From assembly GCA_945910815.1 (NCBI GenBank), contig CAMDZD010000005.1, positions 53,921 through 117,920 on the forward strand: a DNA stretch of 64,000 nt, written 5' to 3'. Origin of the DNA: an uncultured Clostridia bacterium (GTDB lineage: Bacteria > Bacillota > Clostridia > Oscillospirales > Ruminococcaceae). Of the stretch, positions 43,133-52,316 are shown piece after piece; within the stretch, counting starts at the first letter, position 1; the number at the start of each line of letters is the position of its first letter. Both the position numbers and the translations under genes were made by a program. The notes beneath the pieces were generated by a model. That model was given only the letters and a program-made list of their open reading frames with translations. It ran no database searches and had not been told where the DNA came from.

Positions 43133-44272
43133 ATGGATACTAATAATACTAAAATTGATTTTTTATACTTGAGTGAACCGGATATGATAAAAGCCGGAGT
43201 AAAGGATATGAAACAGTGCGTTGAAGTTATGGAAGACCTGCTTGTAACACTTAACAAAGGCGATTACGTTATGGGCGGAAAAAATCACAATTCACATGGC
43301 TGTATGATTATGTTCCCCGACAATCCTCCGTTTGAGGGTATGCCAAAAAACGCTGATGAAAGAAGATTTATGGCTATGCCTGCATATCTCGGCGGAAACT
43401 ATAAAATGGCAGGAATGAAATGGTACGGTTCAAACGTTGAAAACAAGGAAAAAGGTCTCCCCCGTTCAATTCTGATGATGATGCTTAACGATAAGGATAC
43501 AGGAGCTCCCCTCGCCCTTATGTCCGCAAATCTTATAAGCTCATACAGAACAGGCGGTATTCCGGGGGTAGGTGCGAAATACCTTGCAAGAAAGGATTCA
43601 AAAACCGTTGCAATCGTAGGACCCGGAGTTATGGGAAAAACTTCTCTTTCCGCATTTGTAAGCGTATGCCCCAATCTTGATACGGTCAAAATCAAAGGCA
43701 GAGGTCAGAAGTCAATAGATTCGTTCATGGAATTTGTCAAAAAGGAATGTCCGCAGATTAAAAATATAAAGGTATGCGATACACTTGAAGAAGCTGTAAG
43801 GGACAGCGATATTGTAAGTATGACAACAGTCGTGCGTGACAATGTGGAATCATTCCCGTATATTGACAGCTCGTGGATTAAAAAAGGTGCATTGATAAGT
43901 ATGCCGTCCGCAGGAAGATTTGACGATGATTTTCTTGCAAATCATTGCAAGCTTGTAGTCGACAATGCAAAGCTTTATGAGGCCTGGGAAGAAGAATATC
44001 CCTATCCGACATATCCGCAGGTTCAGATTGTGGGAACCAAATTCACTGATTTAAAGCATGACGGATTAATTTCGGCAGATGATATTATTGATATTACCGA
44101 TATTATTCAGGGAAAACACAAGGGCAGAGAAAGCGACGACGAAATTATTGTATATTCCGTAGGCGGAATGCCCGTTGAAGATATTGCGTGGGGCGGTACT
44201 GTATACCGCAATGCACTCAAAAAAGGCATAGGAACATGGCTTCCGTTGTGGGATAAGCCCGAAATGGCATAA
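43133..44272 (+). CDS. Ornithine cyclodeaminase/mu-crystallin family protein ('tyramine oxidase subunit B'-type)
   Basis: The 379-residue NAD-binding protein belongs to the ornithine cyclodeaminase/mu-crystallin family. Seen: 'SSYRTGGIPGVGAKYLARK' (substrate/cofactor loop), the Rossmann 'VAIVGPGVMGKTSL' (about 160), and 'DIVSMTTV'. The ~380-residue subgroup is often annotated in databases as tyramine oxidase subunit B; evidence for that name is weak. It could reduce an imine or deaminate the product of the flavin oxidase, as Ocd does in opine catabolism. Confidence 0.75.
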   Translation: MDTNNTKIDFLYLSEPDMIKAGVKDMKQCVEVMEDLLVTLNKGDYVMGGKNHNSHGCMIMFPDNPPFEGMPKNADERRFMAMPAYLGGNYKMAGMKWYGSNVENKEKGLPRSILMMMLNDKDTGAPLALMSANLISSYRTGGIPGVGAKYLARKDSKTVAIVGPGVMGKTSLSAFVSVCPNLDTVKIKGRGQKSIDSFMEFVKKECPQIKNIKVCDTLEEAVRDSDIVSMTTVVRDNVESFPYIDSSWIKKGALISMPSAGRFDDDFLANHCKLVVDNAKLYEAWEEEYPYPTYPQVQIVGTKFTDLKHDGLISADDIIDITDIIQGKHKGRESDDEIIVYSVGGMPVEDIAWGGTVYRNALKKGIGTWLPLWDKPEMA

Positions 44273-44297
44273 TTTTAAGAAAAGAGGTCTGATTGCG

Positions 44298-45110
44298 GTG
44301 GCGGATAAAAATAATATTTCATTGATACAGCCCTATCTGCTTTTAAATGCTGACCGCTACCGCAGAATCTGCAGAAACGGTACAGGCATTTCCGAATTTT
44401 ATGAATTTACAATTCCCGATAACGGTCAGTCACAGTTTTACGCTGTACCGGACGGAAGCGTTGATATTGTATTCGGCATAAGAGAAAACGATGTGCGTGT
44501 AATGATTGGCGGAACAGTACTCAAAGTGAAGAAATGGGAATTTTCTGCCGGAAGAAACTATTTCGGAATAAGATTTCAGCCGGGGCAGTATCTTCTGCCG
44601 AAAGGTCTTGATGTATGCGAAGTCGTCAACAATGACCTTGATTTCAGTATGGACGTATACAGTCCCGAACTCGCTGAAAAAATTGCACTGAAAAAAACTA
44701 TAAAGGAACGTGCCGACGTTTTTATGGATTTTTATACCGAAAATTTTCTTGAATCCCATGACAATATGCATAATATAGAGCGTTATGTCCGCAGACGCAT
44801 TTATGAAACAAAGGGAAATATCAGCATAAAAGAATTATGCAGTGAAACAGGATATTCCGAATGCTATCTCCGCAGGAGCTTTGAACAGGTTCACGGCATT
44901 TCACCAAAGCTCTTTGAAAGATTTATAAGATTTCAGCATATGCTGAACTGCCTTGAAAACAGTTCCGGAAGTGAAAGAACGGACGAACTTGCTGTTATAT
45001 GCGGATATTATGACCAGTCGCATATGATGAAGGATTTCAAACAGTTTTCCGGAAGAACTCCCGATGAATACAGGCGTTTGTTTTCAAATAAGACTTTAAA
45101 TAATAAATAA
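44298..45110 (+). CDS. AraC family transcriptional regulator
   Basis: The 270-residue regulator has an N-terminal sensing domain (about 1-140; 'FYAVPDGSVDIVFGI', 'FSAGRNYFGIRFQPG') and a C-terminal pair of helix-turn-helices ('ISIKELCSETGYSECYLRRSFEQVHGISP', 'ICGYYDQSHMMKDFKQFSGRTPDEYRR'). Embedded in the operon, it probably senses the substrate of the oxidase. Starts at GTG with AAAGAGG eleven bases upstream. Confidence 0.88.
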   Translation: MADKNNISLIQPYLLLNADRYRRICRNGTGISEFYEFTIPDNGQSQFYAVPDGSVDIVFGIRENDVRVMIGGTVLKVKKWEFSAGRNYFGIRFQPGQYLLPKGLDVCEVVNNDLDFSMDVYSPELAEKIALKKTIKERADVFMDFYTENFLESHDNMHNIERYVRRRIYETKGNISIKELCSETGYSECYLRRSFEQVHGISPKLFERFIRFQHMLNCLENSSGSERTDELAVICGYYDQSHMMKDFKQFSGRTPDEYRRLFSNKTLNNK

Positions 45111-45132
45111 ATACAGAAAGGTTTGATTTTTT

Positions 45133-45477
45133 ATGCAGTTATCCAAAATTGAAATTATTACAGGAATGTCAAAGCTTACAGGACTTAAATCCGTTCTCAG
45201 CAGAGCAGGCGTAAGAGGTATGACCGTTGTGCAGGTTCTCGGCTGTGGCGTTGAAAAGGGTACAAAGGAATATGAAGTTGATGAAAATTATGAAATGGAA
45301 CTTCTTCCGAAACAGCAAATCAGTATCGTTGTAAAAACTGATAAAGTAAAGGAAATTGTTGAACTTATAAAACAGGAATTATATACAGGACACATAGGTG
45401 ACGGAAAAATTTTCGTATACGATATAACAAACGTCATTCGTGTGAGAACCGGTGACGAGGGAGAAGATGCTCTTTAA
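45133..45477 (+). CDS. P-II family nitrogen regulatory protein
   Basis: The 114-residue P-II protein has the family ends 'GMTVVQVLGCG' and 'TGHIGDGKIFVYDITNVIRVRTGD' (ATP/2-oxoglutarate site). In the T-loop, the position of the Tyr modified in GlnB is Glu ('GTKEYEVDENYEM'), with Tyr one place earlier. So uridylylation is doubtful. It sits directly before an APC permease, recalling GlnK-AmtB transporter control, and is inferred to gate uptake. Confidence 0.88.
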   Translation: MQLSKIEIITGMSKLTGLKSVLSRAGVRGMTVVQVLGCGVEKGTKEYEVDENYEMELLPKQQISIVVKTDKVKEIVELIKQELYTGHIGDGKIFVYDITNVIRVRTGDEGEDAL

Positions 45478-45486
45478 GGAAGGACG

Positions 45487-46914
45487 GTGAACAGCATGAT
45501 TTCCGAAAGCAAGGAAAAAAAGCTGGGGCTTCAGAGTGTTGTTTCAATTTCTGTTGGTCTGATTATCGCAACAAGCTGTCTTGTTTCACTCGGACAGGGT
45601 GCGGGAAGTATCGGAATTGCATTTATTGTCTGTATGGTAATTGCGTGTCTGCTTAATATGACTACTGTCGCATCACTTTCAGAACTGAATGCATTAATGC
45701 CGAATACAACAGGAGGACTTGCACAGTATACGCTTGCAAGTCTGGGACCTTTTCCGACTCTGATTTCTATGGTAGGCGGTTATCTTATCTGCAATATGCT
45801 CTCGTGCGGTGTAGAGGCATCAATATTTTCGTTCGCTATGGCGGATACATTTTCGATGTTGCCGGTTCCGAGCATCGCTTACACCTTTGTTGTTACGCTT
45901 GTTCTTATGATTGCCAATCTCTACGGCGTTGATATTTTCGCAAAAATTCAGGATTTGGTTGCATTTCTGCTTGTAGGCTCTATGCTGATTATGGGAATTA
46001 TCGGTGCTGTGGGCATAGGAACAGGTACAAAAATTGAACAGCCTTATGTAATGGAAACTGATTTTAAAAATATTGTTTCTATGACGGCAGTAGCTTTCTG
46101 GCTTTTCATCGGTGCGGAATACGTTATTCCCGTATCGAAAAACGTAAAAAATGCAAAAAGAAATGTTCCTCTCGGAATGATGATTGGATTAGGTCTTATA
46201 TGCATTGTACAGGCTATAATGATATTTGGCTTTCATAACTATGTAAAATGGGACGAGCTGGCAGATTCTCCCGCACCGCATCTTCTTTACGGAATGAATA
46301 TGCTTGGTTCTTTCGGCAAAATATGGATGACGTTTGTCGCAGCCTTTGCCGTTGTAAGCACTCAGAATTCTACTGTAAACGCTCTTGCGAGTATCTGTCA
46401 GGGTATGGCTAAAATGAATATGATGCCTCAGTTCTTCGCAAAAACAAATAAAAGAGGCGTTCCGTACATAGGAGTTATTTTTGTAAGCGTTTCCATTTTT
46501 GTTTTTGCATTGCTCAGCAATAATTCCTCCGATGCAATTTCATTTCTGATTCTTGTAGGCTCTGTCTTCTGGATGATTTCCTATATTCTTGCTCATATTG
46601 ATGTGCTGATTTTAAGAAAGCGTCTCCCGAAAGCTCCACGTTCCTTTAAAGTTCCCTGCGGTTCGCTTTTCCCTGTAATCGGAATTATCGGTACTGTTTA
46701 TATGATTCTCAATATTTCCACCGATACTCAGGAAAGAAACGCTATCTGGCTCGTTACCGGTATTACTTTCCTTATCCTCGGCATTTATTCATTCTTCTGG
46801 ATTAAATATAAAATGAAAATGCCCGTATTCAAAAGCGTTCCTCTCCAAAAAGTTATGGCAATGGAAAACAGTATGTATTATACAATCCGAAAAAAACGAG
46901 GTACATGGAAATAA
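45487..46914 (+). CDS. APC superfamily amino acid/amine permease
   Basis: The 475-residue polytopic protein has about 12 membrane helices and the APC N-terminal signature 'GLIIATSCLVSLGQGAGSIG' with 'NTTGGLAQYTLASLG' in helix 2-3. It is the last gene of the oxidase operon and nine bases after the P-II gene, so it likely imports the oxidase substrate. The GTG start has AAGGA six bases upstream; an ATG three codons later is an alternative. Confidence 0.88.
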   Translation: MNSMISESKEKKLGLQSVVSISVGLIIATSCLVSLGQGAGSIGIAFIVCMVIACLLNMTTVASLSELNALMPNTTGGLAQYTLASLGPFPTLISMVGGYLICNMLSCGVEASIFSFAMADTFSMLPVPSIAYTFVVTLVLMIANLYGVDIFAKIQDLVAFLLVGSMLIMGIIGAVGIGTGTKIEQPYVMETDFKNIVSMTAVAFWLFIGAEYVIPVSKNVKNAKRNVPLGMMIGLGLICIVQAIMIFGFHNYVKWDELADSPAPHLLYGMNMLGSFGKIWMTFVAAFAVVSTQNSTVNALASICQGMAKMNMMPQFFAKTNKRGVPYIGVIFVSVSIFVFALLSNNSSDAISFLILVGSVFWMISYILAHIDVLILRKRLPKAPRSFKVPCGSLFPVIGIIGTVYMILNISTDTQERNAIWLVTGITFLILGIYSFFWIKYKMKMPVFKSVPLQKVMAMENSMYYTIRKKRGTWK

Positions 46915-46933
46915 TTATCATTTATAAAAAACT

Positions 46934-46964
46934 AATCCCCCTTGATTTCAAGAGGGATTTTTTG
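46934..46964. terminator. Terminator between the permease gene and the convergent SH3 gene
   Basis: AATCCC-CTTGA/TCAAG-GGGATT stem with one mismatch, then T6. Confidence 0.8.
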
Positions 46965-48575
46965 TTATTTAATATACTGACGGCTTGCATATCCATAGTA
47001 GGTTGTACCGTTTTCTGTATAACTTAAATAATACCAGTCTCCGTCTGCTCCCCAGATATTTACATAAGCACCTTTAGGAATTTTTATTATTATGTTACTG
47101 GAAGTTGATGGTGCATCACGAAGATTTAAAGGGTCGTTTTCAGTTACAACCTGCCCTGTATAATAATTATTTGTCTGGTTATAGAAATCATCACTGACTA
47201 TATATTGTGCTGAAACGTATCCACTCAAATTATACTGACTGCAATAAACTTTATACCATTCCGAATAGCCGTCAATATAATATACTGAAACGGAAGTTCC
47301 TTTAGGCAGTGTTCCGAGAATTGCAGAATCTTTTGAGGGTCTCTCACGCACATTCAAATCAGATGATTCTGTATTTACTACACCTGAAAATGCATATGTT
47401 TCGCTTGGAGGGGTATATGCTTCAGAAACAGGAGTTTCAGCTGCGATTCTGGCTATATCAGCCACTTTTGAATTTAGTAAATCATTATTATCAATAAAGC
47501 TGAAATTAACACCTGAATATTCAAAATCTGCATAAGATTCATAATTGTCAACATTATAATAAACCCATGTAATATCAGAACTGTTAGAATAGCTGACAAA
47601 AGGATATTTTAAAACATTGTATGATGTCATAAATACAGCACAGCTGTTATAGTCATTTCCCGAACTGCTTGTATCTATAAGAAATCTTAAATTGCCGTTT
47701 CCGTCAATATCATACCACGAAAGCGTAATATTACCCATATAAGCATTGCACAGGACTATCTGATTAGCTATATAGTCAAAAGCAAATCCGGTATGGCTTC
47801 CTCCGATATTATTGCCAATCTGACTGTATTTATTATTTTTATAAGTATAGATTGATATTAATGAATCTGCCTCACATGTACCTGAATTTATAAGCAACTC
47901 GGGAGTCCCGTCAGAATCCATATCAAAAAGCGTATAATTAATGCTGAAATTACTGCCGGCATTTTCTCTGAGACGCTTTATTTCTTCATTAATTATTTTT
48001 TTATAGCTTTCCTTATATGATAATACAGCTGGTTCAGTTTTCTGAGTTTTTATCTGTTCGGTTTTGATTATTGGTACAGTAGTTTCTTTTGCAGTCTGTG
48101 CTGTTGTAACGGCAGTTATTTCAATTTCTGATGAAAGCATTGTTGTAACAATACTTTCAGCTTCTTCTGAATCTTTTTCTGTAGCAGTTATCTGTTCAGT
48201 AACTTTAATTTTATCTTCACCCGGATTTCTGTTGCTTTCATTTTTCCGCATAAAAAATAAAACTGAAAGCACTGTGACAGCAAGAACAAGAACAAAAATA
48301 ATGCCTATAAGTACAGGTACAGCGTTTGATTTTCTGTTATCCTTTTGATACTGTATAAAATCGGATTCAGACTGTTTCTGTTTATCAGATTTGTTTTCAG
48401 AACCACTGTTCTGTTGCTTGTTAATAATAACAGATGAGCTTTTATTATTTTCATCAGAATTATTTAAAGCTCCCCATGGAGATTCTTCATTTTCATTGTC
48501 ATCACTGGAACTGCTGAATATATAATCTTCATCACTGCTGTCACCCCAGCCCTTTGGCAAATCTTTTTTATCCAT
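46965..48575 (-). CDS. Membrane-anchored protein with two bacterial SH3 domains
   Basis: The 536-residue protein has a low-complexity Ser/Asp/Asn/Glu-rich cytosolic N-terminus (1-85), one membrane helix (about 92-112), and a Thr/Glu-rich stalk (about 120-190). A middle domain follows with 'DMDSDGTPELLINSG' (a common extracellular module of unknown function). Two SH3b domains end the protein: 'SDLNVRERPSKDSAILGTLPKG' (about 400-460) and 'PLNLRDAPSTSSNIIIKIPKG' (about 480-536). SH3b domains bind cell wall or peptides outside the cell. It closes the leftward gene cluster; CTGAGG-type ribosome site precedes the ATG. Confidence 0.8.
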   Translation of the reverse strand: MDKKDLPKGWGDSSDEDYIFSSSSDDNENEESPWGALNNSDENNKSSSVIINKQQNSGSENKSDKQKQSESDFIQYQKDNRKSNAVPVLIGIIFVLVLAVTVLSVLFFMRKNESNRNPGEDKIKVTEQITATEKDSEEAESIVTTMLSSEIEITAVTTAQTAKETTVPIIKTEQIKTQKTEPAVLSYKESYKKIINEEIKRLRENAGSNFSINYTLFDMDSDGTPELLINSGTCEADSLISIYTYKNNKYSQIGNNIGGSHTGFAFDYIANQIVLCNAYMGNITLSWYDIDGNGNLRFLIDTSSSGNDYNSCAVFMTSYNVLKYPFVSYSNSSDITWVYYNVDNYESYADFEYSGVNFSFIDNNDLLNSKVADIARIAAETPVSEAYTPPSETYAFSGVVNTESSDLNVRERPSKDSAILGTLPKGTSVSVYYIDGYSEWYKVYCSQYNLSGYVSAQYIVSDDFYNQTNNYYTGQVVTENDPLNLRDAPSTSSNIIIKIPKGAYVNIWGADGDWYYLSYTENGTTYYGYASRQYIK

Positions 48576-48592
48576 TTATTCTCACCTCAGTT

Positions 48593-49120
48593 TTATTCGT
48601 TATTTCCATTATTTCTGTTTTCGCTGAGATGTTTCGGATTAATTTCCATAATACCAAATATTCCGATAATAAAATATATTATGGCAGGAATGACTCCTAA
48701 ACTGTAAATTACCATTGCAATTCTGATAATCTTAACGTTTATTCCGGTAAATTCTGATATTCCTCCGCATATGCCAAATATCTTATTATTATAAAGTGAA
48801 CAGTAAACCTTTTTGTGCTTTTCGTTTTTCATTGCAACCGGTACTCCTGCATTATATGTCTTTCCGCAGTGCGGACAAAAGCCGTATGTATTATAATTAT
48901 AAACCCGCTTTTTTTCAATAAATGGCATTCCGTACACAAAAGCATACAATCCAAAAGTAAATATAAATGAAAGCCAGTATTTTTTCCCCAAATCAGGATG
49001 TTGTATTGTGCTTTTTTTATCAGCTATCTCACTTATCAGAAGTGCCTTGTCACTGTCACAGTATGGACAATGCACATCTCTTTCAATTATGGTTTGTTCA
49101 TTTGTTGTATTTATGTTCAT
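48593..49120 (-). CDS. Zinc-ribbon plus PspC domain membrane protein
   Basis: The 175-residue protein starts with a CxxC ('CPYCDSDKA', about residue 18) and later 'CPHCGK' (about 84), a split zinc ribbon around two hydrophobic segments. The C-terminal third is a PspC domain: 'IFGICGGISEFTGINVKIIRI' followed by 'GVIPAIIYFIIGIFGIM'. PspC domains are linked to membrane-stress responses. GGAGG lies ten bases before the chosen ATG; a TTG eight codons upstream would overlap it. 17 bases upstream of the SH3 gene, so cotranscribed. Confidence 0.8.
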   Translation of the reverse strand: MNINTTNEQTIIERDVHCPYCDSDKALLISEIADKKSTIQHPDLGKKYWLSFIFTFGLYAFVYGMPFIEKKRVYNYNTYGFCPHCGKTYNAGVPVAMKNEKHKKVYCSLYNNKIFGICGGISEFTGINVKIIRIAMVIYSLGVIPAIIYFIIGIFGIMEINPKHLSENRNNGNNE

Positions 49121-49179
49121 AATTGTCTTTCCTCCGATATTCAATTAATAATATTTCAATTATGGTGCCGATTATAGAA

Positions 49180-50337
49180 TTAAATTACAATATCACTTTC
49201 TTTATTTTTTAAAATAATATTATCAGAGTTATCAATAATGGCATCAGATTCATTTCCGCTTATTCCCCATTTAAGCATACTGTCTCTTGCCAAGGAAAGA
49301 ACTTCATCGCTTTTTATAAACTGAGATATTGCTGTTGCAATTCCGTTCAGTGCTATTTCGGGATTTGATGAAACTATACTGCCTATTGTAAGAGTTCCGC
49401 TTTTGGCTATGCCCTTAATCTTTTTGCGTCTGACTGCATATGGGTCATATTTAGAAAGTTCTTCGGCTCTTGCAAATATACTGTCTATATCTATACTGGG
49501 GGATTTTATAAACATATTTTTCATAATTCCACGTGACATCTGGAGATAAGCTAACTGGTCAGAGGCGATTTCATCATAATGATATTGGTTTTCCGTACAC
49601 AATTCTTTTCCGTACTGTCCGTTAAGGTCAAGAAGGCTGTAATAATTTAATATTCGGGAATCAGATGAACTTTCTGAACCATATAGCTGTCTGCTCAGAA
49701 CTGTGAGAAAATATGCAAGAGCATTTCTTACATCAGTATTGTTTGCTGATAAAACAGAAGATATATTCATATTGTCAATCATTAAATTATTACTGCATTT
49801 TTCGGTAAGCTTTTTCTTTTCGGTCAGACTAAGCGGAAAAGAATTTCTTATTTTATTTAATTCTGTCAATGCTTTTGATTTGTTTGCATTTGCATCTGCA
49901 TTAAAAATATATGATTTCAGTACCATATACATTTGTTCACAGACAATAAATTTATCCTTATTGTTTGCCCAAACCGAAACAGCTCTTGCTCCATATTTAA
50001 GAGCTGTTTCGGCAGCAAGTCTTGTCAAAAAACCGTATTCAAGTCTTTCTTTCTGCATGCTTTCTGCTTTGTTTTTATTCAAGTAAATATTTCTGTTAAG
50101 AAAACTTTTAAATTCAGCATCAGGCTTAAAATACTGTTCATCATATTTTTTCTTTACTGCTTTTTGAGAGATATTGTCTCCTATATATTCAGCAAGCCGG
50201 TCTATCTGAGCAATATTTTTATCAATAAATTCAGCAAGTGTTCCATATGCGGAAACTCCTTGCCCAACACTTATTGATTCCTGTACAATCCTTGAAGAGC
50301 TTACTGAAACCTCAGGCGAATATTTTGTTATTTCCAT
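49180..50337 (-). CDS. Unknown helical protein (385 residues)
   Basis: I do not recognise this family. The 385-residue product is predicted mostly helical and cytosolic, with charged segments (60-110), 'LTRLAAETALKYGARAVSVWANN' (about 105-127) and a mildly hydrophobic stretch near 325-345 ('GTLTIGSIVSSNPEIALNGI'). No nuclease, ATPase or toxin motif is visible. It sits between the PspC gene and two other unknown genes in one leftward run, with short gaps, and has GGAG before the ATG. Confidence 0.65.
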   Translation of the reverse strand: MEITKYSPEVSVSSSRIVQESISVGQGVSAYGTLAEFIDKNIAQIDRLAEYIGDNISQKAVKKKYDEQYFKPDAEFKSFLNRNIYLNKNKAESMQKERLEYGFLTRLAAETALKYGARAVSVWANNKDKFIVCEQMYMVLKSYIFNADANANKSKALTELNKIRNSFPLSLTEKKKLTEKCSNNLMIDNMNISSVLSANNTDVRNALAYFLTVLSRQLYGSESSSDSRILNYYSLLDLNGQYGKELCTENQYHYDEIASDQLAYLQMSRGIMKNMFIKSPSIDIDSIFARAEELSKYDPYAVRRKKIKGIAKSGTLTIGSIVSSNPEIALNGIATAISQFIKSDEVLSLARDSMLKWGISGNESDAIIDNSDNIILKNKESDIVI

Positions 50338-50351
50338 AAAATTTATCTCCG

Positions 50352-50636
50352 TTAAAGATTTTTTAGTTGATTTACAATTTCTCTCTCTCTTCTTTCAAGT
50401 CTGCTTATTTCTTCGCTGTTAATAACACCGCCAAGAAATCCACTTCTTAAATTTGTTATTTTATGACGGACAGTTGCAAGTTCCTGTTCAAGTTCATTCT
50501 TTTTGGCAGTTTTCTGTTTAGCTATATTTTTTTTGTGTGCTGAATTAGCTAATCCTCCTGCAACTCCAATTCCCAGTGTTGCCAATAATCCTATACCGGC
50601 TTTTCCTTGCTTATCCATATCATCATAATTTGACAT
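50352..50636 (-). CDS. Small membrane/coiled-coil protein, unknown
   Basis: The 94-residue product has a glycine-rich hydrophobic segment 'GIGLLATLGIGVAGGLANSA' (about 13-32), then basic and coiled-coil sequence to the end ('KKNELEQELATVRHKI', 'RLERREREIVNQL'). AGGAGG is eight bases before the ATG. Function unknown; 14 bases before the 385-residue gene. Confidence 0.65.
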   Translation of the reverse strand: MSNYDDMDKQGKAGIGLLATLGIGVAGGLANSAHKKNIAKQKTAKKNELEQELATVRHKITNLRSGFLGGVINSEEISRLERREREIVNQLKNL

Positions 50637-50653
50637 AGTTATAGTCCTCCTGT

Positions 50654-51469
50654 TTAATATATTACATTATTTTCAAAGTCAATTTCTTTCTCTTCTTCGC
50701 AAAGCAAGTATTCTGAAAGATTTTTAGAAATCGACTTGATTTTATCTATCTCTTTTAATTTTACTGAACTGTTCCAGAAGCTTTCATCTTTTTCCTTGTC
50801 ATAAGCCAACAAAAGAGAAAACGACAAACCATTTATAAAATCTTTCTTTTTTTCAAGATATTGATTTACTTTGATATTGCTCTGTCTGCGATAGTTTTGG
50901 TTTGCAATAACAACATAAATATTAAGAGCTTCAAAATATGCATTAAGAGAAGCTTTTGTCAGCTGAACAGCAGTTGTTACTTTTTTCTTATTGAAATTAG
51001 CCTGAAGGAAAAATTTATAAGACGGCAGATTATCAATTTTGTCTATTTCCCGGATATAATCTCTGATTTTTCCCTCAATGTCGCTTATAACATCAATAAG
51101 CTGTTCCATATATCCAACAAGCTGATTATCATTTTCATATGTAGTGACTATTTTATCTTTTACCGCTGATATTTTGCTGATTTCAGAACTTAATAAATCT
51201 CTCCTTACAGCAGATACACTGTCATTTATGGATTCGATTCCGGCAAAGTGAATATCAATAAGCCATTTTATCATGTTTTTAGGGTCGTTAAGCTTGAACT
51301 CATCAATATACGGCTTAATTTTATTATATTCTTCCTGCGAAATCAAACCCGATTCAGCAAAAACATTAAACGGAATTTTGCTAAAAATTTCATTATTATT
51401 ACGAACCTGCATGGGAACTTCCTTAGCAGTTTCTTTTATTATCTGAACTAACTTTTGGCTTTTGTCCAT
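50654..51469 (-). CDS. Unknown helical cytosolic protein (271 residues)
   Basis: This 271-residue protein is almost entirely helical by composition, rich in Lys, Ile, Asp and Glu, with no membrane helix or signal peptide. Features such as 'IKPYIDEFKLNDPKNMIKWLIDIHF' (about 65-90) and 'LIDVISDIEGKIRDYIREIDK' suggest an extended helical bundle. No family recognised. It is part of the leftward run, 17 bases before the 94-residue gene, and a weak AAAGGAAT precedes the ATG. Confidence 0.65.
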   Translation of the reverse strand: MDKSQKLVQIIKETAKEVPMQVRNNNEIFSKIPFNVFAESGLISQEEYNKIKPYIDEFKLNDPKNMIKWLIDIHFAGIESINDSVSAVRRDLLSSEISKISAVKDKIVTTYENDNQLVGYMEQLIDVISDIEGKIRDYIREIDKIDNLPSYKFFLQANFNKKKVTTAVQLTKASLNAYFEALNIYVVIANQNYRRQSNIKVNQYLEKKKDFINGLSFSLLLAYDKEKDESFWNSSVKLKEIDKIKSISKNLSEYLLCEEEKEIDFENNVIY

Positions 51470-51484
51470 GTTATTATCATTCCT

Positions 51485-51712
51485 TTAATTTTCATATCTC
51501 GGCATAAAATACGAACATTTTTGCAAAGCGGTCATCTGCATACCTCTGCCCTTTTTGAAACAGGAATGTTTTTCGTTGCTGTCGAACTGAAACGTATTTC
51601 CGCCGAGAAGTATCTCTATAGTTGTACTTCCGATAGCACCGTTCCAGTATCTGCAAAACGCACAGCATTTCTGTTCTCTGTTAAAGGTCATTTTACCCAT
51701 ATTTAGTATCAT
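51485..51712 (-). CDS. Small cysteine-rich protein, unknown
   Basis: A 75-residue product with Cys pairs 'KCCAFCRYWNG' (about residue 16) and single Cys near 51 ('HSCFKKG') and 66 ('QKCSYF'), a likely zinc or iron-sulfur site. The exact start is uncertain: an ATG four codons in may be used. Short gap (15 bases) to the 271-residue gene. No family recognised. Confidence 0.55.
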   Translation of the reverse strand: MILNMGKMTFNREQKCCAFCRYWNGAIGSTTIEILLGGNTFQFDSNEKHSCFKKGRGMQMTALQKCSYFMPRYEN

Positions 51713-51739
51713 CGCCTTTAAGTATAAATTTTCAGTAAA

Positions 51740-52012
51740 TTAAAACAAGTTTCTTTTCTTCATTATTTGTTTAACTATGTCAAGTTTCATTTCATCATCA
51801 ACGTCTAATTCATCATTATTATGTGACGTCTGCAAATTATAATATTCATCAAGAAGTTCACCATCAGAATATTTACTATATTTATCGTTGTAAAATGCAT
51901 ACATTCCGACACCAGTAACACCAGCACCTATACCTAATAAAACCTCATTTCTTTTTATTTTTGTAAATATGCCTGTCCATTGACGGCGGTGGATTTTTTC
52001 CGCCGTATACAA
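51740..52012 (-). CDS. Small one-helix membrane protein, unknown
   Basis: About 90 residues as read from a TTG at 52012, with a hydrophobic glycine-rich segment 'LLGIGAGVTGVGMYAF' and an acidic helical tail ('DELDVDDEMKLDIVKQIMKK'). It overlaps the next upstream gene in another frame and no clear ribosome site marks the start, so the true start may be downstream. Same glycine-rich helix style as the 94-residue protein of this run. Confidence 0.45.
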   Translation of the reverse strand: MYTAEKIHRRQWTGIFTKIKRNEVLLGIGAGVTGVGMYAFYNDKYSKYSDGELLDEYYNLQTSHNNDELDVDDEMKLDIVKQIMKKRNLF

Positions 52013-52106
52013 TGCAGTTAATACATGGATTTACTATATATTCAATAAGTCCGAGCTTGTACGGACATTTGGAACAATAACGCGTCCGTTTTATTAAATT
52101 AATCAT
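51945..52106 (-). CDS. Small four-cysteine (zinc-ribbon-like) protein
   Basis: A 53-residue protein with 'CSKCPYKLG' and 'NPCINCIVYGG', a compact Cys4 metal site. GGAAAGGA precedes the ATG by eight bases. It is the first gene of the leftward run that is divergent from the NACHT gene. Function unknown. Confidence 0.6.
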   Translation of the reverse strand: MINLIKRTRYCSKCPYKLGLIEYIVNPCINCIVYGGKNPPPSMDRHIYKNKKK

Positions 52107-52228
52107 TTCACGTCCTTTCCAAAAAATTAAAATTAATGACATTCCAAAATTACTATGGTATAATTATCACAAATAAGGTTATAATAAACTTACCGCAAAA
52201 TGCAGAAATTTGCGACAATTTTTATATC

Positions 52229-52257
52229 TTGACAAAAATCCGCAAAGGTGCTAAAAT
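52229..52257 (+). promoter_or_regulatory. Predicted sigma-A promoter of the NACHT gene
   Basis: TTGACA, 17-base spacer, TAAAAT, about 108 bases before the start codon. Confidence 0.7.
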
Positions 52258-52316
52258 TAATCAGTATTTTTAAGGTCAGTTTAATTATAGCATTGTTTCC
52301 GTAAGAGTTTATCAAA

